Shown here: positions 1 through 9,561 of the stretch, in pieces
How positions within the stretch are numbered: position 1 is the first letter of the stretch
Layout: each line of letters begins with the position of its first letter
Assembly: GCA_023666965.1 (NCBI GenBank)
Contig: JAMPAZ010000001.1
Location: forward strand, 1,102,449-1,166,448
Direction: 5' to 3'
Origin: Muribaculum sp.
Lineage (GTDB): Bacteria > Bacteroidota > Bacteroidia > Bacteroidales > Muribaculaceae
DNA length: 64,000 nucleotides
Position numbers and translations under genes: made by a program
Notes under the pieces: model-generated
Told to the model about the DNA's origin: nothing
The model's database searches: none
Seen by the model: only the letters and a program-made list of their open reading frames with translations

Positions 1-1
1 G

Positions 2-1114
2 CTCGCCGTACTCGGACAGCCTATTCCTGTTGAGGTAAAGGAACTTGACCTTAAAAATCAGAAAGACTTTACATTTCAATATGAATTGGGTCTCGCACCA
101 GAACTGAACGTGGAGCTTGACAAGAACGTGTCAGTTCCTTACTACAAAATCTCTGTTACCGACGAGATGGTCGCTGAGCAGGACAAACAATTCTGCGAGC
201 GCTTCGGCGCACAAGTACCCGGCGAAGAGGTCGAGCCTAACGCTCTCGTGAAGGGTTCGATTATGGAACTTGACGAAAACGGAGAAGTGAAGACTACTGA
301 GGATGCCATCCAGATGATTAACGGAATCGTGGCTCCGATGTACTTCAAGGATAAGGCTGAAGCTGAAAAGTTTGCAGGCAAAAAGGTTAACGACAAGGTG
401 GTGTTCAACCCTTGGAAAACTTGCGAGGGTAACCCTGCTGAACTGTCGTCGATGCTCGGTGTCGACAAGGATAAAGCTGCCGACATCAAGGGCGATTTTG
501 AAATGGCTATCTCTGAAATCATTGTTCTCCGTCCGGCAGAACACGGCCAGGAGCTTTACGACAACGTTCTCGGTAAAGACAAGGTGACCACCGAAGAGGA
601 ATACCTTGCAGGCGTTAAGGCTATGATTGAGCGCGATCTCGACAACAGCAGCTTGTTCATGTTCCGCCGTGATGTGGAGAAGCTGATGATGGATAAGTAC
701 GGCGACATGGAACTCCCGGCCGAGGTGCTTAAGAAGTGGCTGGTAAACGGCAACGACGGAATAACTCCTGAAAATGTCGACGAGGAATATGCCAAGATGG
801 AGAAGTCGCTTAAATGGCAGCTTATCAAAGAGCGTCTCGGTGCTCTTTGCGACATCAAAATCGACGAGGAGGATCTAATCGGACACGCCAAGATGATCGC
901 CGCGCGTCAGTTTGCACAGTACGGAATGACCAATATCGACGACGAGACACTTGCAGACTATGCAAAGCGCATACTTTCTGACAAGAATTACCGTCCGCGC
1001 ATTGTTGAAGAGGTGGGCGACAGCAAGCTCTTCAACGCCATAGAAGCCAAAGTGACTCTTGACGAGAAGACCGTCTCGCTTGACGAGTTCAAAGAAATGG
1101 CCTCTAAATTGTAG
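2..1114 (+). CDS. tig: Trigger factor, 3' part (5' end outside window)
   Basis: Ribosome-associated chaperone that receives nascent chains at the exit tunnel and has a peptidyl-prolyl isomerase domain. The open frame runs from base 2 with no stop, so the gene enters from the left and a start at an internal TTG (86) is not real. About 370 codons are present; Bacteroidales trigger factors are around 450 residues, so most of the N-terminal ribosome-binding domain is missing. The visible part has the linker with LAPELNVEL, an FKBP-like middle region and a long acidic, helical C-terminal arm ending in EFKEMASKL. It lies upstream of clpP-clpX, the classic tig-clpP-clpX order. Identification rests on this order and overall sequence character. 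Confidence 0.92.
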   Translation, partial: LAVLGQPIPVEVKELDLKNQKDFTFQYELGLAPELNVELDKNVSVPYYKISVTDEMVAEQDKQFCERFGAQVPGEEVEPNALVKGSIMELDENGEVKTTEDAIQMINGIVAPMYFKDKAEAEKFAGKKVNDKVVFNPWKTCEGNPAELSSMLGVDKDKAADIKGDFEMAISEIIVLRPAEHGQELYDNVLGKDKVTTEEEYLAGVKAMIERDLDNSSLFMFRRDVEKLMMDKYGDMELPAEVLKKWLVNGNDGITPENVDEEYAKMEKSLKWQLIKERLGALCDIKIDEEDLIGHAKMIAARQFAQYGMTNIDDETLADYAKRILSDKNYRPRIVEEVGDSKLFNAIEAKVTLDEKTVSLDEFKEMASKL

Positions 1115-1178
1115 AATAATAACGTAAACTTCTGAAATAAAGTCAAAAGATTTTTTTGGAAGATTCTGTGAAAAATGG

Positions 1179-1222
1179 CTGCACCCCGAAAGTTAAATAA
1201 AAAACTTTTGGGGTGCAGTTTG
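1179..1222 (+). terminator. Intrinsic terminator after tig
   Basis: A 16-base arm (1179-1194) pairs with 1203-1218 with one G-U position, an A-rich 8-base loop and a short T-run after the stem. It sits 65 bases after the tig stop, so tig and clpP are probably separate transcripts. Confidence 0.75.
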
Positions 1223-1326
1223 TTCGATGCCACTCCATGTTGTTGGATTGTCGATGGGAAAAAGCGGTGATTTTTAGATAAAAAAGCATAATCAGCGCGT
1301 ATGAGCGTGCGTAAAGCTCAAAAAAA

Positions 1327-1359
1327 TTGTTGTATTATCATATTTATTTTGTATCTTTG
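1327..1359 (+). promoter_or_regulatory. Bacteroidetes-type promoter of clpP
   Basis: TATCTTTG at 1352-1359 matches the Bacteroidetes -7 consensus TAnnTTTG. A TTGTTG lies at 1327-1332, 19 bases upstream, the usual spacing for the -33 element. Predicted leader to the clpP ATG is about 22 bases. Confidence 0.65.
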
Positions 1360-1385
1360 AATATTAAACATAAAAGTAAAACTTT

Positions 1386-2075
1386 ATGAGTAGTGATTTT
1401 AGAAACTATGCCGTCAAGCATTTGGGCTTGAACGGTTTGGCGCTTGACCAGTACGTCGCCGCCACAAACCATGCAAATATTACTTCGAGCTATATATCTC
1501 CAACCATTATCGAGGAGCGTCAACTGAATGTCGCCCAAATGGACGTGTTCTCGCGTTTGATGATGGACAGAATCATTTTCCTCGGCACGGAAGTCAATGA
1601 CTATACCGCCAATGTGATTCAGGCTCAATTATTGTATCTCGATTCTGCCGATCCGGGTAAGGATGTATCGATTTACATCAACTCTCCGGGCGGATCTGTT
1701 TATGCCGGCCTTGGCATCTACGATACGATGCAGTATATTTCGAGCGATGTCGCCACGATCTGTACCGGCATAGCCGCGTCGATGGCTGCCGTGCTTCTCG
1801 TATCGGGTACTACCGGTAAGCGTTTCGCGCTTAAGCATTCGCGAGTGATGATTCATCAGCCCATGGGCGGCGCACAGGGTCAGGCTTCGGATATTGAGAT
1901 TACGGCTCGCGAGATTCAGAAATTGAAGAAGGAGCTTTACAGTATAATATCCACTCATTCAGGACAACCATTCGAGAAAGTAGAGCGCGATTCGGACCGC
2001 GACTATTGGATGACTGCTGAAGAGGCCAAGGAATATGGCATGATAGATAATGTGCTGGTGAAGGCTAAACATTAA
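1386..2075 (+). CDS. clpP: ATP-dependent Clp protease proteolytic subunit
   Basis: Serine peptidase (S14) that forms the tetradecameric barrel degrading proteins fed in by ClpX. The catalytic triad can be placed: Ser132 in [11 protein letters not shown], His157 in MIHQPMGG and Asp206 in DRDYWM, with the same His-Asp spacing as E. coli ClpP. The 229-residue length is slightly long for the family because of an N-terminal stretch of about 35 residues that may include a propeptide. ATG at 1386 follows a clear promoter. clpX follows after 41 bases on the same strand, its obligate partner. Confidence 0.97.
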   Translation: MSSDFRNYAVKHLGLNGLALDQYVAATNHANITSSYISPTIIEERQLNVAQMDVFSRLMMDRIIFLGTEVNDYTANVIQAQLLYLDSADPGKDVSIYINSPGGSVYAGLGIYDTMQYISSDVATICTGIAASMAAVLLVSGTTGKRFALKHSRVMIHQPMGGAQGQASDIEITAREIQKLKKELYSIISTHSGQPFEKVERDSDRDYWMTAEEAKEYGMIDNVLVKAKH

Positions 2076-2116
2076 TAAAGATAAACAGTATCATCTACAA
2101 AGAGATTAGTTGAATA

Positions 2117-3364
2117 ATGGCAAAGAAAAGTGATACGTCGAAGTGCTCGTTCTGCGGGCGCCCCGCATCGATGGCCGAGGTGCTGATACCTTCGGTCGAC
2201 AAGGCCAATACATTCATCTGCGCGGAGTGTGTCGACGCGATCAGCTCAATGCTCCGCGAATACAGGCATGAGTCCCCGACAGCTCCGGCTTCTGACGAAG
2301 TGGAGCTGTCGGGGGTGCCCAAACCGAAGGAGATCTATGACTTTCTGAACGAATATGTCATAGGTCAAGACAGTGCCAAACGATATCTGTCGGTGGCTGT
2401 CTACAACCACTATAAACGTCTTGCCCAGGATGCCGGCGACGATGTCGATATCGAAAAGAGCAATATCATCATGGTCGGTCCCACCGGTACGGGCAAAACT
2501 CTTCTTGCGAAGACCATAGCTAAGTTGCTCGACGTTCCGTTTGCCATCGTTGACGCGACTGTGCTTACTGAAGCCGGCTACGTGGGAGAGGACATAGAAA
2601 GCCTTCTTGTGCGTCTGCTTCAGGCATCGGACTACGATGTGGCCAAGGCCGAACGCGGTATAGTGTTCATAGACGAAATCGACAAGATAGCCCGTAAAGG
2701 CGACAATCCTTCAATCACACGCGACGTGAGCGGCGAGGGGGTTCAGCAGGGGTTGCTGAAACTGCTTGAAGGTTCGGTGGTTAACGTCCCGCCACAAGGC
2801 GGACGTAAGCATCCCGAGCAAAGGATGATTCCAGTAGACACGAAAAATATTCTGTTTATATGCGGGGGCGCTTTTGATGGAATCGAGCAGAAGATAGCGC
2901 ACCGACTCAATACCCACGTGGTGGGATATTCCACCGACCCGACCCGGCAGCGCGTAGAGCGCGATAATTATTTGAAGTACGTGGCTCCTCAGGATCTTAA
3001 GTCGTTCGGTTTGATTCCGGAGATTATAGGCCGTCTGCCTGTGCTGACCAGTCTTGAGCCTCTTGACCGCGATGCTCTCCGGCGGGTGCTTACGGAGCCA
3101 AAGAATGCTATCATCCGTCAGTATAAAAAACTCTTCGCAATGGACGGTGTTGAGTTGACTTTTGCCGACGATGCGCTCGATTTGATTGTAGATAAGGCCA
3201 TCGAATATAAGCTCGGTGCTCGCGGACTTCGTTCGATAGTTGAGTCGATAATGATTGACGCCATGTTTGACATACCGTCAACCGGTGAGACATCATTTGA
3301 GGTGACACGGGACTACGCGATGGAAAAACTGTTAAAAGCTAACTTTGAAATAAACAAGCTCTAA
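2117..3364 (+). CDS. clpX: ATP-dependent Clp protease ATP-binding subunit ClpX
   Basis: AAA+ unfoldase that recognises tagged substrates and threads them into ClpP. An N-terminal C4 zinc-binding domain is visible (CSFCGRP near residue 10 and CAEC near 35), then Walker A GPTGTGKT at residues 121-128, Walker B VFIDEIDK, the pore-loop segment GYVGED, an IGF-like ClpP contact region represented by CGGAFDGIE, and a C-terminal sensor-2 segment LGARGLRSI. The length of 415 matches the family. It is directly downstream of clpP and probably co-transcribed. Confidence 0.97.
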   Translation: MAKKSDTSKCSFCGRPASMAEVLIPSVDKANTFICAECVDAISSMLREYRHESPTAPASDEVELSGVPKPKEIYDFLNEYVIGQDSAKRYLSVAVYNHYKRLAQDAGDDVDIEKSNIIMVGPTGTGKTLLAKTIAKLLDVPFAIVDATVLTEAGYVGEDIESLLVRLLQASDYDVAKAERGIVFIDEIDKIARKGDNPSITRDVSGEGVQQGLLKLLEGSVVNVPPQGGRKHPEQRMIPVDTKNILFICGGAFDGIEQKIAHRLNTHVVGYSTDPTRQRVERDNYLKYVAPQDLKSFGLIPEIIGRLPVLTSLEPLDRDALRRVLTEPKNAIIRQYKKLFAMDGVELTFADDALDLIVDKAIEYKLGARGLRSIVESIMIDAMFDIPSTGETSFEVTRDYAMEKLLKANFEINKL

Positions 3365-3429
3365 ATAATAGATCAGATTAAAGGACAATCTGGAAACCAG
3401 ACAGCAATAAACCAATAATCCGTACAGCC

Positions 3430-5613
3430 ATGGCACAGAGAACACCAGCGTTATCCGAAGAACTTAAAAAACACTTCGGGTTTGACACTTTCAAAGGCAA
3501 TCAAGAAGCCATCATTTCCAACCTTTTGGCCGGAAACGATACTTTTGTGTTGATGCCTACCGGGGGTGGCAAGTCGCTTTGTTATCAGTTGCCGGCGTTG
3601 CTGATGGAAGGTACAGCCATTGTCATATCACCGTTGATAGCCTTGATGAAAAATCAAGTCGACGCTATGCGTAATTTCAGCGAGGACGACGACGTGGCAC
3701 ATTTTCTCAACTCCTCACTTAACAAGGCTGCTGTAGACCAGGTTAAGAATGACGTGATTTCGGGAAAGACAAAGCTGCTTTACGTGGCTCCCGAGTCGCT
3801 GACGAAAGAAGAGAATATAGAATTCCTAAAGACAGTTCCCATCTCGTTCTATGCAGTCGACGAAGCGCACTGTATATCGGAATGGGGCCATGACTTCAGG
3901 CCGGAGTACCGGCGCATACGACCGATAATCAATGAGATAAACCGCAGACCCGTGATAGCCCTGACTGCTACCGCCACCCCGAAGGTGCAGCACGACATTC
4001 AGAAAAATCTCGGGATGCAGGATGCGATGGTCTTTAAATCTTCGTTTAACCGCACCAATTTGTATTACGAAGTGCGGCCAAAGACGCAGAACGTAGACCG
4101 CGACATCATTCGATTTATCAAATCGCAGGAGGGGAAGAGCGGCATAATATATTGTCTAAGCCGAAAAAAAGTTGAAGAACTTGCAGAAATGCTTCAGATC
4201 AACAATATACGTGCTCTTCCATATCATGCAGGAATGGATGCGTTGACTCGCTCCGACAATCAGGATGCTTTTTTGCTTGAGAAGGTCGACGTTATCGTCG
4301 CCACGATAGCTTTCGGAATGGGTATCGACAAACCGGATGTGAGATTTGTGATTCACTATGATATACCCAAGTCGCTCGAGGGCTATTATCAGGAGACAGG
4401 ACGTGCGGGCCGCGACGGAGGCGAAGGCAGATGCATAGCTTTCTACGTCAATAAAGATTTGCTAAAGCTTGAAAAGTTTATGCAGGGAAAGCCTTTGTCC
4501 GAGCAGGAAATCGGGAAACAGCTTCTGATGGAGACGGCCGCATACGCCGAATCGTCGGTATGTCGTCGGAAACTGCTGCTTCACTACTTCGGAGAGAAGT
4601 ATGAAGAGGAGAATTGCGGGAACTGTGATAATTGTTTAAATCCAAAGAAACAAGTGGAAGCAAAAGATGAACTTTGTGCTGTTATTGAAACAGTTGTTGC
4701 ACTCAAAGAGAAATTTAAGGCCGAGCATGTGATTGATGTACTTATGGGAAAGACTACGGCCAACGTGCGTTCATACGGTCACGACGAGCTTGAAGTGTTC
4801 GGTTGTCTTCAAGGCTCTGATGCAAAGATGCTTAATGCTGTAATCCGGCAGGCTACGATCGCCGGTTATCTCGACCGCGACATCGAGAATTTCGGTATCT
4901 TGAAGGTAACGGCTAAGGGGAAGAAATTTCTGAAATCGCCGGTGTCGTTCAAGATAGTTGAAGACACTGAGTTTAACGAAGATGAGGAGGAGTTAGTGGT
5001 TAAGAGCGGCGCCGCGTGCGCTGTCGATCCAGAGCTGTACAACATCCTCAAGGATCTTCGCAAGAAGATGGCCAAGAGGCTTGAACTGCCGCCCTACGTG
5101 ATATTCCAAGATCCGTCGTTGGAGGCAATGGCGACAACTTATCCCATCACCATCGAGGAGCTTCAGAACATCCCCGGTGTCGGTGCGGGCAAGGCAAAGC
5201 GTTATGGCGAAGAGTTTATTAAAGTGATAAAGTCGCATGTCGAGGAGAATGAGATTGAACGTCCGGAGGATTTGCGGGTGCGCAGCGTTGCAAATAAGAG
5301 CAAGCTAAAGATATCCATTATTCAAGCTATCGACCGAAAGATCGCTCTGGATGCCTTGGCCGAAAGCAAGGGGCTTGAATTTAGCGAACTTCTTAGCGAG
5401 ATAGAAGCCATAGTCTATTCGGGCACTAAAATCAGCATAAACTACTTCCTCGACGAGGTAATGGACGAGGACAGGCAACTTGACATCTTTGAATATTTTA
5501 AGGAGAGCGAAAGCGACGATCTCGAAGAGGCTATAAAAGAGCTGGGCAATGAATATTCGGAAGAGGAGATCAGGTTAGTGAGAATAAAATTCTTGTCGGA
5601 GATGGGGAATTAA
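3430..5613 (+). CDS. recQ: ATP-dependent DNA helicase RecQ
   Basis: 3'-5' superfamily 2 helicase for recombination and repair of stalled forks. Walker A PTGGGKS is at residues 43-49 and the DEAH box at 144-147; helicase motifs V and VI follow in IAFGMGIDKPDVRF and QETGRAGRDG. The RecQ zinc-binding cysteines are in CRRKLLLHYF and CGNCDNC, followed by the winged-helix RQC and an HRDC domain near residues 530-610. The C-terminus carries an extra helical stretch of about 100 residues ending close to the hisH start. At 727 residues it is the long Bacteroidetes form. The gap to hisH is only 18 bases, so it may head the his transcript. Confidence 0.95.
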   Translation: MAQRTPALSEELKKHFGFDTFKGNQEAIISNLLAGNDTFVLMPTGGGKSLCYQLPALLMEGTAIVISPLIALMKNQVDAMRNFSEDDDVAHFLNSSLNKAAVDQVKNDVISGKTKLLYVAPESLTKEENIEFLKTVPISFYAVDEAHCISEWGHDFRPEYRRIRPIINEINRRPVIALTATATPKVQHDIQKNLGMQDAMVFKSSFNRTNLYYEVRPKTQNVDRDIIRFIKSQEGKSGIIYCLSRKKVEELAEMLQINNIRALPYHAGMDALTRSDNQDAFLLEKVDVIVATIAFGMGIDKPDVRFVIHYDIPKSLEGYYQETGRAGRDGGEGRCIAFYVNKDLLKLEKFMQGKPLSEQEIGKQLLMETAAYAESSVCRRKLLLHYFGEKYEEENCGNCDNCLNPKKQVEAKDELCAVIETVVALKEKFKAEHVIDVLMGKTTANVRSYGHDELEVFGCLQGSDAKMLNAVIRQATIAGYLDRDIENFGILKVTAKGKKFLKSPVSFKIVEDTEFNEDEEELVVKSGAACAVDPELYNILKDLRKKMAKRLELPPYVIFQDPSLEAMATTYPITIEELQNIPGVGAGKAKRYGEEFIKVIKSHVEENEIERPEDLRVRSVANKSKLKISIIQAIDRKIALDALAESKGLEFSELLSEIEAIVYSGTKISINYFLDEVMDEDRQLDIFEYFKESESDDLEEAIKELGNEYSEEEIRLVRIKFLSEMGN

Positions 5614-5631
5614 CGGATGCCGTTTTGACCA

Positions 5632-6225
5632 ATGGATGTTGCGATAATAAAGTATAATGCAGGGAATAACTTTTCGGTGCTTTGTGCTCTCCGGCGAATA
5701 GGTATAGAAGCCGTGGTGACAGACAATCCGGAAGTTATAAATTCTGCCGATAAGGTGATTTTCCCCGGTGTAGGCGAGGCACGCGCCGCAATGGAGTATC
5801 TGCAGGCGCATCGTCTTGACGATGTTATCCGCAATCTGCGTCAGCCGGTACTCGGCATCTGTATAGGCCAGCAACTGATGTGTCGGCATTCGGAAGAGGG
5901 CGATGTCGGGTGTATGGGCATTTTTGATGTTGACGTAAAGCGTTTTCCGTCGACCGTGTCGGGCTATAAAGTGCCTCATACGGGCTGGAACACTATCTCG
6001 GTGGTCAGAAGCGACGGAGCTGTTCCGGAATCGCTTGACGGTAAATATGTCTACTATGTCCACAGCTACTATGTTCCGGTCAACGGCGCCACAGACGTAG
6101 TTACCGACTATATCGTTCCGTTCAGCGGAGCGATGCATAGGGATAATTTCTATTCGACTCAGTTTCACCCGGAGAAGAGCGGCGATACGGGTTCCGAAAT
6201 ATTGAAGTATTTTATTGATTTATGA
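5632..6225 (+). CDS. hisH: Imidazole glycerol phosphate synthase, glutaminase subunit
   Basis: Class I glutamine amidotransferase that supplies ammonia to HisF in histidine biosynthesis. The nucleophile Cys77 is in GICIGQQLM and the His179/Glu181 pair in QFHPEKSG; PGVGEARAAM forms the conserved N-terminal loop. Length 197 is typical. It overlaps hisA by four bases (ATGA), implying translational coupling, and begins the compact hisH-hisA-hisF-hisIE run. The other his genes (hisG, D, C, B) are not in this window. Confidence 0.95.
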   Translation: MDVAIIKYNAGNNFSVLCALRRIGIEAVVTDNPEVINSADKVIFPGVGEARAAMEYLQAHRLDDVIRNLRQPVLGICIGQQLMCRHSEEGDVGCMGIFDVDVKRFPSTVSGYKVPHTGWNTISVVRSDGAVPESLDGKYVYYVHSYYVPVNGATDVVTDYIVPFSGAMHRDNFYSTQFHPEKSGDTGSEILKYFIDL

Positions 6226-6956
6226 TACAGATAATACCGGCCATCGACATTATATCAGGGAAGTGTGTCCGTTTGACCAAAGGCGACTATGGCACGACAA
6301 AGGTCTATTCAGAAAATCCTACGGATATGGCACGCCGGTTTGAGGACTGCGGATGCCATCGGCTTCATCTGGTGGATCTTGACGGGGCGAAGTCGCACCA
6401 CGTGGTAAACTACAGGGTGCTTGAATCGATAGCGTCGTCAACTTCATTAGTGGTGGATTTCGGAGGTGGAATCAAGTCGGATGAGGATGTCCGGATAGCA
6501 TTTGAGAGCGGTGCCACGATGGTGACGGGGGGCAGTGTTGCTGTCGATAGACCCGAGCTGTTTGAGGGATGGCTCGCAAAATACGGTGGATCAAAGGTGA
6601 TTCTTGGAGCCGATGCACGCGACGGAAAGGTGGCCACCAACGGGTGGCTTTCAGATTCGGGAATGGACGTAGTGCCGTTTGTTGAGATGTATTACGGCAA
6701 GGGTGTACGGAAGGTCATCTCGACGGACATAACGATGGACGGGACTTTAGCGGGGCCGTCGATAAAATTGTATAAGTCAATCCAAAATGCCGTTCCGGAT
6801 ATTGAATTGATTGCCAGCGGAGGCGTGGGGACGATGTCTGACATTGAGTCGCTCGACCGCCTTGGTTTGCCCGGGGTGATTGTAGGAAAGGCAATATACG
6901 AAGGCAGAATAACTCTTGAAGATGTGGCAAAGTATAATTCAGAAAGTAAATGTTAG
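6222..6956 (+). CDS. hisA: ProFAR isomerase (phosphoribosylformimino-AICAR-P isomerase)
   Basis: (beta-alpha)8-barrel enzyme that isomerises ProFAR to PRFAR, the fourth step of histidine synthesis. The first catalytic Asp is in IPAIDI, the second in [11 protein letters not shown], and phosphate-binding loops are visible in DFGGGIKS and IASGGVGTM. Length 244 fits. It overlaps hisH by four bases and hisF by seven, so it is the middle of a tightly coupled operon. Confidence 0.95.
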   Translation: MIQIIPAIDIISGKCVRLTKGDYGTTKVYSENPTDMARRFEDCGCHRLHLVDLDGAKSHHVVNYRVLESIASSTSLVVDFGGGIKSDEDVRIAFESGATMVTGGSVAVDRPELFEGWLAKYGGSKVILGADARDGKVATNGWLSDSGMDVVPFVEMYYGKGVRKVISTDITMDGTLAGPSIKLYKSIQNAVPDIELIASGGVGTMSDIESLDRLGLPGVIVGKAIYEGRITLEDVAKYNSESKC

Positions 6957-7705
6957 CAAAACGAATCATACCGTGTCTTGACGTTAAAGACGGAATGACC
7001 GTCAAGGGGGTGAATTTTGTCAACTTCCGCGATGCGGGCGACCCGGTCGCTCTCGGTCGCAGATATAGCGAAGCCGGAGCGGACGAGCTTGTTTACCTCG
7101 ACATAACGGCATCGCACGAGGGTCGTCGTACATTTGTTGATCTGGTGAGCAGAGTCGCTGAAAATGTCAGCATCCCATTTACCGTTGGAGGGGGTATCGG
7201 GAGCGTTTCGGACGTTGAGATACTTCTTAATGCGGGAGCCGATAAGGTGTCGGTCAATTCGTCGGTGCTCCGTCGGCCGGATTTGATAGGCGACATAAGC
7301 AGCCGATTCGGTGTGCAGGTATGTGTGGTGGCTATTGATGCGCGGTTTGACGGGAACGATTGGATATGCTATCTTAACGGAGGACGCATCCCTACGGACC
7401 GCAGGCTTTTTGATTGGGCATACGAGGCACAGGAACGCGGAGCCGGCGAGATTCTGTTTACAAGCATGGATCATGACGGAGTTAAGACAGGATTTGCATG
7501 CGATGCATTATCTCGGTTAAGCGATAAGCTGTCGATACCGATAATAGCCTCGGGGGGTGCCGGTAAACAAGAGCATTTTCTTGAGGTGTTTACCAAGGGT
7601 GGTGCAGATGCCGCTCTTGCCGCGAGCATTTTCCACTTTAATGAGATTCCGATTCCGGAATTGAAAAGATATTTATCAGATAATAACGTAGCAGTTAGAA
7701 TATAA
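6950..7705 (+). CDS. hisF: Imidazole glycerol phosphate synthase, cyclase subunit
   Basis: Barrel subunit that converts PRFAR plus HisH-derived ammonia to imidazole glycerol phosphate and AICAR. Catalytic Asp residues are in IPCLDVKDG and VAIDARFDG; phosphate loops are TVGGGIGS and IASGGAGKQ. 251 residues, the normal size. It overlaps the hisA end by seven bases and hisIE starts two bases after its stop. Confidence 0.96.
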   Translation: MLAKRIIPCLDVKDGMTVKGVNFVNFRDAGDPVALGRRYSEAGADELVYLDITASHEGRRTFVDLVSRVAENVSIPFTVGGGIGSVSDVEILLNAGADKVSVNSSVLRRPDLIGDISSRFGVQVCVVAIDARFDGNDWICYLNGGRIPTDRRLFDWAYEAQERGAGEILFTSMDHDGVKTGFACDALSRLSDKLSIPIIASGGAGKQEHFLEVFTKGGADAALAASIFHFNEIPIPELKRYLSDNNVAVRI

Positions 7706-7707
7706 AA

Positions 7708-8304
7708 ATGGCAGATATAGACTACAGCAAGATGAATGGCCTGGTGCCGGCTATCATCCAAGACGACAAAACAAAGAATGTGCTGATGCTCGGCTTTATG
7801 AACGAAGAGGCATATAATAAAACCGTTGAGAGCGGGAAAGTGACATTTTTCAGCCGTACAAAGAATCGACTTTGGACAAAGGGTGAAGAGAGCGGTCATT
7901 TTTTGAACGTCGTGTCGATAGAAGCGGATTGCGACCACGATACGTTGCTGATAAAGGTGGATCCGGTGGGCCCGACATGCCATAAGGGAACCGATACTTG
8001 TTTCGGCACGAAGAATGAATCTGGAGTGGAGTTTTTCCGCTATCTCCAAGACTTTATTGTGCGTCGACATGAGGAGATGCCGGAGGGGTCATATACGACT
8101 TCGTTGTTTAATTCGGGAATCAACCGAATGGCGCAGAAGGTCGGCGAGGAGGCCGTTGAGACTGTAATCGAAGCTACAAACGGTACTGACGACAGGCTGG
8201 TCTATGAAGCATCAGACTTGATATACCACCTGATAGTGCTTTTGACCTCAAAGGGTCTGCGTATTGAGGATTTGGCCCGTGAACTTCAGAAACGCCATAA
8301 ATAG
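7708..8304 (+). CDS. hisIE: Bifunctional PRA-CH / PRA-PH (HisIE)
   Basis: Fusion of phosphoribosyl-AMP cyclohydrolase (N-terminal half) and phosphoribosyl-ATP pyrophosphatase (C-terminal half), steps two and three of histidine synthesis. The cyclohydrolase part shows FFSRTKNRLWTKGEESGH and the metal-binding cysteines in DCDHD and GPTCHKGTDTC. The pyrophosphatase part shows the acidic helix GEEAVETVIEA and YEASDLIYHL. 198 residues is normal for the fused form. Last gene of the his run; the ABC gene follows after 14 bases. Confidence 0.96.
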   Translation: MADIDYSKMNGLVPAIIQDDKTKNVLMLGFMNEEAYNKTVESGKVTFFSRTKNRLWTKGEESGHFLNVVSIEADCDHDTLLIKVDPVGPTCHKGTDTCFGTKNESGVEFFRYLQDFIVRRHEEMPEGSYTTSLFNSGINRMAQKVGEEAVETVIEATNGTDDRLVYEASDLIYHLIVLLTSKGLRIEDLARELQKRHK

Positions 8305-8318
8305 AGGAGGGAAGCTGC

Positions 8319-9059
8319 ATGAGTCTCGTCAAATACTCAAACGTTGAATTGCTCCGTAAGGAGCATGTAGTGCTTAAAAATGTGGATCTCACAGTCAATG
8401 AAGGCGAATTTCTGTATATCATCGGTAAGGTGGGCAGCGGGAAGAGCACTCTTCTTAAGTCGATGTATGCTGAAATTCCGATTGAGAGCGGCGAGGCGCA
8501 GGTGCTTGATTTTGACCTTACAGCAATAAAAAGGAAGCAGGTGCCGTATTTGCGCAGGGAGATAGGAATCGTGTTTCAAGACTTCCAGCTTCTGACTGAT
8601 CGGTCGGTATATGACAATCTTGCCTTTGTTCTTAAGGCAACCGGCTGGAAGAACGGAGAGGAGATAGATACGCGTATCGAAGAGGTGCTTAAGGAGGTGG
8701 GTATGCTCACCAAATCGTATAAGATGCCTCATGAACTATCCGGGGGCGAGCAGCAACGTATAGTCATTGCGCGTGCGTTGCTGAATCGTCCTAAGCTTAT
8801 ACTTGCCGACGAGCCTACCGGAAATCTGGATCCTGCAACCGGAGAACAAATCGTACGCTATCTGCATGAAATCGCGTCGCAAGGCGATACGGCCGTTGTG
8901 ATGGCAACACACAATTTGGGGTTTGTAGATCAATTTCCCGGACGTCTGTTGAGATGTGAAGGTAAGCGAATCGTGGCTGATAAGGTCGATGCGGATGTTC
9001 CTGAATTGACCGGTACTCCACCGGTGGAAGAGATAGGGGATGTTACTGAGAGTGAATAA
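8319..9059 (+). CDS. FtsE-like ABC transporter ATP-binding protein
   Basis: ABC ATPase of the FtsE/LolD type. Walker A is GKVGSGKST (residues 36-44), Q-loop in VFQDFQLL, signature LSGGEQQR, Walker [13 protein letters not shown] and switch histidine in MATHN. A strong ribosome site (GAGGAGG) stands nine bases before ATG. FtsE works with the membrane protein FtsX to control peptidoglycan hydrolases at division, but no FtsX-like permease is next to it here. The C-terminus has an acidic tail of about 25 residues not usual in E. coli FtsE. LolD-like or other three-component exporters remain possible, so no symbol is given. Confidence 0.85.
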   Translation: MSLVKYSNVELLRKEHVVLKNVDLTVNEGEFLYIIGKVGSGKSTLLKSMYAEIPIESGEAQVLDFDLTAIKRKQVPYLRREIGIVFQDFQLLTDRSVYDNLAFVLKATGWKNGEEIDTRIEEVLKEVGMLTKSYKMPHELSGGEQQRIVIARALLNRPKLILADEPTGNLDPATGEQIVRYLHEIASQGDTAVVMATHNLGFVDQFPGRLLRCEGKRIVADKVDADVPELTGTPPVEEIGDVTESE

Positions 9060-9088
9060 GAGTTTGGCTAAATAAAAATCATAAGATT

Positions 9089-9561
9089 GTGAATAGGAAT
9101 CTGTTAATTATTGGAATGTTTTTGTTGCCGTCGGTTTTAACGGTGATGGCTCGGATTATTCCGGATGGCCAACTGTGACATTTGAGTCACCGGTTAAGAT
9201 AAAGTCGCTTTGGCTGAACAACACGGATTACGTATACAACACTATTAAAGACGGGGATTCATTTGCGAAGAAATTTGAGAAAGGCGACTGGTTTCTTCTG
9301 ACGATAGAGGGGTATGATGTCATTTCCGGCGAGTCGGAGGCTGTCTATTCCAAGACATTTTATTTGGCTGATTATCGTGCAGACCTTCCTGCCGACTACT
9401 ATATTGTGTCGGATTGGACGCTTTGTGATGCGTTTGTCAATTCAGATCTGTCAGTAAGAAAGCTTGTGTTTAAACTCTCTTCGTCGGATGTAGGCGCTTA
9501 TGGGGTGAATACGCCGACATACTTCGCACTGGACGACCTGAAGTTTGACCCAGAAGATTAG
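9089..9561 (+). pseudogene. Broken DUF4465 domain protein
   Basis: DUF4465 proteins are secreted Bacteroidetes proteins of unknown function. Here the C-terminal half is intact: SPVKIKSLWLNNTDYVYNTI, DGDSFAKKFEKGDWF, TFYLADYRADLP and the end TPTYFALDDLKFD. Its open frame (GTG at 9175, coding-like from about 9115) lacks a proper N-terminus. A signal-peptide-like start lies in another frame: GTG at 9089 gives MNRNLLIIGMFLLPSVLTVM and then hits TGA at 9176. Joining the two needs a frame change, and roughly 100 residues usual in the family are absent, so a deletion plus frameshift is likely. It ends overlapping the stop of the opposite DUF4861 gene. Alternative: a short cytoplasmic protein from GTG 9175, which I think unlikely. 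Confidence 0.65.

Noticed and set aside
5575-6168. 197-residue minus-strand frame over hisH
   Set aside because: Antisense shadow of hisH; the plus-strand frame has all catalytic residues.
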